Shown: one piece after another, positions 12,594-14,624 of the stretch
How the letters are laid out: the number at the start of each line of letters is the position of its first letter
How positions within the stretch are numbered: the first letter of the stretch is position 1
Origin: Nitrospirota bacterium
GTDB taxonomy: Bacteria > Nitrospirota > JACRHJ01
DNA: 14,624 bases
Direction: 5' to 3'
NCBI GenBank assembly: GCA_021815285.1
Contig: JAKAHE010000027.1
Span: forward strand, 1 to 14,624
The notes under the pieces: model-generated
What the model saw: only the letters and a program-made list of their open reading frames with translations
Databases searched by the model: none
What the model was told of the DNA's origin: nothing
Translations under genes and position numbers: made by a program

Positions 12594-14216
12594 GTGAAAA
12601 GGTTGCTTGTCGGTTCGTTCGCTGTTTTAATGTTAACCCTTTTATCCGCGCCGGCGTGGGCGGTGGCCATATCTTCAGCCACGATCAATTATTCCACGAC
12701 GCCGAATACCATAACCATTAATGGATTCGGTTTCGGTTTGCATCCGCAGGTATATTTTGGCGCACCTGTGCCGAACGCGAAAGTATTTCCAAGCAACGAG
12801 CTTGTCAGCTCCGTTCAGACCCTGTCGAAGATTTCGCAGGTCATCACCGCAAGCCTTCCCGCCACCCCACCGGCTCCGGGGACGTACGAACTGATAGTTC
12901 TCGTTCCCGGTGTCGGCGCGGCAAGGTATGAGATGACCTACGGCGCGGCGAGCGGCGCGGATGTCGGCGCGTTGACCACGAGGTTTACGAACCTCTCCAC
13001 CTCGAAGACAGGGGTCGAAGCGGGCCTGAATACCAGTATCGGAAACACCGAATCGGGTCTGGAAAATGAAGTTATGCGCGCGGAAGGGGCCGAGGCGGGC
13101 CTGCTCCCCCTTTCCGGCGGAACGCTCTCCGGCGACCTGACGGTCCACGCATTGACAGCTGGTCCCGCGATATTAGGCAATACAGAGGTAACCAGCGGAT
13201 TGAGCGTGGACAACGGCTTGGCGGTTTTAAGCGGCGCATTGACCCTGTCCGGCGACCCGACAAGCGGCAATCAGGCCGCGACCAAGAATTACGTCGATGC
13301 GCAGGCTCAGGCTGCCGTGGCGAAGAACCCGTCCGCGATGCAGGCGGCGCTTATGCAGTGGTATAATAGAACATACACCGTGGGGAGCTACCCCCGTAAG
13401 ATAGCCTTCGACGGGACGAACATTTGGGTGACGAACTATGGCGACAACACCGTAACCGTGCTTAACGCCGCCACCGGGGCCCCGACAAGTTTCAGCCCTG
13501 TTCACGTGGGGACCAGTCCTGAAGGCATAGCCTTCGACGGGACGAACATGTGGGTGTTGAACATAGGCGATAGCACCGTGTCCGTGATAAACGCCGCGAC
13601 GGGCAAGACCGCATCGAATATAAACAGCGGCAATCCCATTTCCGCGGGAAGCAGTCCCAGGTCCATAGCCTTCGATGGCGTCAACAATAACATATGGGTG
13701 GGGTACAATGGCGGCGTGACTGTGCTGAATGCCTCCACCGGGACTCCAACGGGCTTCAGCCCCATTTCCTTATTAGACGATAACATGGGCATAGCCTTCG
13801 ACGGCACGAATATGTGGGTTGCGGGCTATAACGGCGGCACCGTGACTGAGATCGATGCAAGCACCGGCGTGGTCGGGACTTCGTACTCCGTGGGGACCGA
13901 TCCAGCGGGTGTAGCATTCGACGGGACAAATATCTGGGTGACGAGTGAAGCCAGCACCAGCGTTACCGTGATTAACGCCGCCACCGGGACTCCAACGGGC
14001 TTCAGCCCCCTTAACCTTAGCGGCGTTTCCACCGACGTAGCCTTCGACGGGACGAACATATGGGTGTCGAGCGGAAGCGTACAAGAGTATAAGCGGAACG
14101 GCGCCTTGGTGAGCACTTACAACGTGAACTCGCCATGGGGCATAGCCTTCGACGGCGCGAACATGTGGGTGACGAACTATAGCGGCAACACCGTAACGAG
14201 GATCCCGGCGAGGTAG
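12594..14216 (+). CDS. Secreted chimeric protein: IPT/TIG-like domain, tail-fibre-like segment, seven-repeat beta-propeller
   Basis: A 540-residue exported protein of unknown function. The start is GTG 12594, with AAGGAGG seven bases upstream; it begins a good signal peptide (VKRLLVGSFAVLMLTLLSAP, cleavage after AWA). Residues about 25-117 look like an IPT/TIG Ig-like fold (ITINGFGFG, VYFGAP, ITASLP, GTYELIVLVPG). Residues about 118-240 are like trimeric phage tail-fibre or adhesin stalks: a polar helical stretch, LPLSGGTLSGDLTV, and LSGDPTSGNQAATKNYVDA. Residues 258-540 hold seven units with the core (I/V)AFDG.N.WV followed by a TVTV.NAATG-like strand, 35-46 residues apart, fitting a seven-bladed YVTN/NHL-like propeller. 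No C-terminal anchor or sorting signal is visible. The role is probably adhesion or binding at the cell surface, by inference only. A terminator follows 95 bases downstream. Confidence 0.85.
   Translation: MKRLLVGSFAVLMLTLLSAPAWAVAISSATINYSTTPNTITINGFGFGLHPQVYFGAPVPNAKVFPSNELVSSVQTLSKISQVITASLPATPPAPGTYELIVLVPGVGAARYEMTYGAASGADVGALTTRFTNLSTSKTGVEAGLNTSIGNTESGLENEVMRAEGAEAGLLPLSGGTLSGDLTVHALTAGPAILGNTEVTSGLSVDNGLAVLSGALTLSGDPTSGNQAATKNYVDAQAQAAVAKNPSAMQAALMQWYNRTYTVGSYPRKIAFDGTNIWVTNYGDNTVTVLNAATGAPTSFSPVHVGTSPEGIAFDGTNMWVLNIGDSTVSVINAATGKTASNINSGNPISAGSSPRSIAFDGVNNNIWVGYNGGVTVLNASTGTPTGFSPISLLDDNMGIAFDGTNMWVAGYNGGTVTEIDASTGVVGTSYSVGTDPAGVAFDGTNIWVTSEASTSVTVINAATGTPTGFSPLNLSGVSTDVAFDGTNIWVSSGSVQEYKRNGALVSTYNVNSPWGIAFDGANMWVTNYSGNTVTRIPAR
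13401..14171 (+). repeat. Seven near-identical coding repeats in the beta-propeller gene
   Basis: The motif ATAGCCTTCGACGGGACGAA, continuing with CAT.TGGGTG, recurs at 13401, 13527, 13665, 13791, 13911, 14037 and 14142. Spacings are 126, 138, 126, 120, 126 and 105 bases, all multiples of three. Copies 1, 2, 4 and 6 differ at only a few bases. A second block, starting ACCGGGACTCCAACGGGCTT, occurs twice (about 13738 and 13985). This suggests blade duplication with continuing homogenisation. Confidence 0.9.
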
Positions 14217-14227
14217 GCCGGCCTACC
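14212..14227. repeat. Perfect 16-base palindrome at the stop codon of the propeller gene
   Basis: GGTAGGCCGGCCTACC is its own reverse complement and includes the TAG stop (14214-14216). It directly joins the second copy of the intergenic repeat, so it may be one end of that insertion. Confidence 0.6.
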
Positions 14228-14266
14228 GGCGGCGAGCGCCACCCTCTCCCGTGAAAGGACGAGGGT
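14228..14266. repeat. Palindromic intergenic repeat, copy 2 (inverted relative to copy 1)
   Basis: The reverse complement of this stretch aligns with 6412-6450 with few differences, sharing 18 unbroken bases CGGGAGAGGGTGGCGCTC. The distal arm GGGTGAGGG of copy 1 is missing or replaced by the 16-base palindrome. Confidence 0.65.
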
Positions 14267-14280
14267 AAAAAGGAAAAACC

Positions 14281-14308
14281 TGGATTCCCGCTTGCACGGG
14301 AATGACGG
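14281..14308. repeat. Short inverted repeat of the GGATTCCCGC...GCGGGAATGACG type
   Basis: ATTCCCG, a six-base loop, then CGGGAAT, followed by GACGG. Elements with this consensus are common between genes in many bacterial genomes. A stretch reading CCGGGAATGACG on the minus strand also ends the sensor kinase gene at 6482-6493. Confidence 0.6.
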
Positions 14309-14310
14309 CA

Positions 14311-14345
14311 TAAAGCCCGCGATTTCGGTCGCGGGCTTTATTTTT
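14311..14345 (+). terminator. Rho-independent terminator of the propeller gene
   Basis: AAAGCCCGCGA (14312-14322), loop TTTCGG, then TCGCGGGCTTT (14329-14339): 11 perfect base pairs, extended by a T-A pair, followed by a short T-run (14341-14345). It overlaps the nagA stop codon (14340-14338), so it can also form in the nagA transcript, where the T-run is weaker. Confidence 0.88.
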
Positions 14346-14624
14346 CGGCGAGGAACCTCTGCGGATTTCCGGATGCGAAACTCTGCGCGGACTCCGTAGG
14401 CGCTCCGGCGAGGCGCGTCATCCGTTCCACGCATTCCATGAGCGTAAGCCCGCCTCCGGCAAGCGTCGCAGGCCTGCCCGCCTCTGCCGGGAGATAAAGC
14501 GGCGAGGCTTCCGGGTGTTCCGGAGTCTTTGCCTGCGCGAGCGAATCCGAGACGAGAAGAATTTTATCGGTGGGCTTCATCTTCATGGCGAGCCTTATCA
14601 TCTCCGGGTGGACGTGCACGCCGT
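14338..14624 (-). CDS. nagA: N-acetylglucosamine-6-phosphate deacetylase NagA, C-terminal fragment
   Basis: The last 94 codons of a gene that enters from the right edge. The frame is open to the edge and reads GVHVHPEMIRLAMK first, so the GTG at 14619 is internal and not a start. Landmarks of NagA are the metal-site segment DGxHVHP, then ILLVSDSLAQA with the conserved Asp, then LAGGGLTLMECVERM, then FASGNPQRFL near the C-terminus. The enzyme is an amidohydrolase that removes acetate from GlcNAc 6-phosphate to give GlcN 6-phosphate. It takes the product of MurQ (5489-6406), although the genes are 8 kb apart and in opposite directions. The TAA stop lies inside the downstream terminator stem. 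Confidence 0.88.
   Translation of the reverse strand, partial: GVHVHPEMIRLAMKMKPTDKILLVSDSLAQAKTPEHPEASPLYLPAEAGRPATLAGGGLTLMECVERMTRLAGAPTESAQSFASGNPQRFLAEK

Noticed and set aside
13401..14171. CRISPR-like regular repeats
   Set aside because: The repeats are in frame, encode propeller blades, and their spacers are also related to one another.
14177..14434. An 85-codon minus-strand frame containing FPCKRESR
   Set aside because: It is a translated intergenic repeat of the GGATTCCCGC type plus antisense of neighbouring genes, not a protein.

Overview
The window looks like chromosomal DNA of a Gram-negative, respiring, free-living bacterium of moderately high GC, with dense genes and short spacers. 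The signs are periplasmic c-type haem proteins (CXXCH motifs with signal peptide or membrane anchor), a lipoprotein, two-component and cyclic-di-GMP signalling proteins, and strong AAGGAGG-type ribosome binding sites. A RuBisCO-family protein, a LarE-type sulfur transferase and haem-c sensor domains together suggest a Nitrospirota or deltaproteobacteria-like lineage, but this is a guess from gene content only.

Layout. (1) 1-5426, minus strand, read right to left: HD-GYP phosphodiesterase with a periplasmic haem-c site, LarE-like sulfur transferase, TPR lipoprotein, a small membrane protein with a zinc-type cysteine motif (apparent AUA start), an adenine-type DNA methyltransferase fused to an Mrr-like nuclease domain, and the first 52 codons of a RuBisCO or RuBisCO-like protein. 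Most junctions are tight or overlapping, so the last four are probably one transcript. (2) 5489-6406, plus strand: MurQ, followed by a palindromic intergenic repeat. (3) 6479-8515, minus strand: a cytoplasmic REC-GAF-PAS-histidine kinase with a near-consensus promoter. (4) 8647-11131, plus strand: tandem universal stress protein, di-haem cytochrome c peroxidase, and a second, structurally unusual universal stress protein, closely spaced. (5) 11104-12270, minus strand: GAF-GGDEF diguanylate cyclase, whose 3' end overlaps the stress protein tail to tail. (6) 12594-14216, plus strand: a secreted protein with an IPT/TIG-like region, a phage-tail-fibre-like segment and a seven-repeat beta-propeller, followed by palindromes, a second inverted copy of the intergenic repeat, and a strong terminator. 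(7) 14338-14624, minus strand: the C-terminus of NagA.

How they may work together. MurQ and NagA catalyse successive steps of cell-wall amino sugar recycling (MurNAc-6-P to GlcNAc-6-P to GlcN-6-P). The GGDEF protein makes and the HD-GYP protein degrades cyclic di-GMP; the latter probably senses redox state or a haem ligand in the periplasm. The stress protein-peroxidase-stress protein cluster, next to a multi-sensor kinase, suggests a response to oxidative or energy stress. The methyltransferase-nuclease fusion looks like a one-gene restriction-modification or methylation system, and its target-recognition part is much more AT-rich than the rest of the gene.

The best candidates for novelty are the secreted tail-fibre/propeller chimera, the haem-c HD-GYP sensor, the mosaic methyltransferase-nuclease, and the AUA-initiated zinc-motif gene. 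No tRNA, rRNA, CRISPR array, transposase or integrase was recognised.
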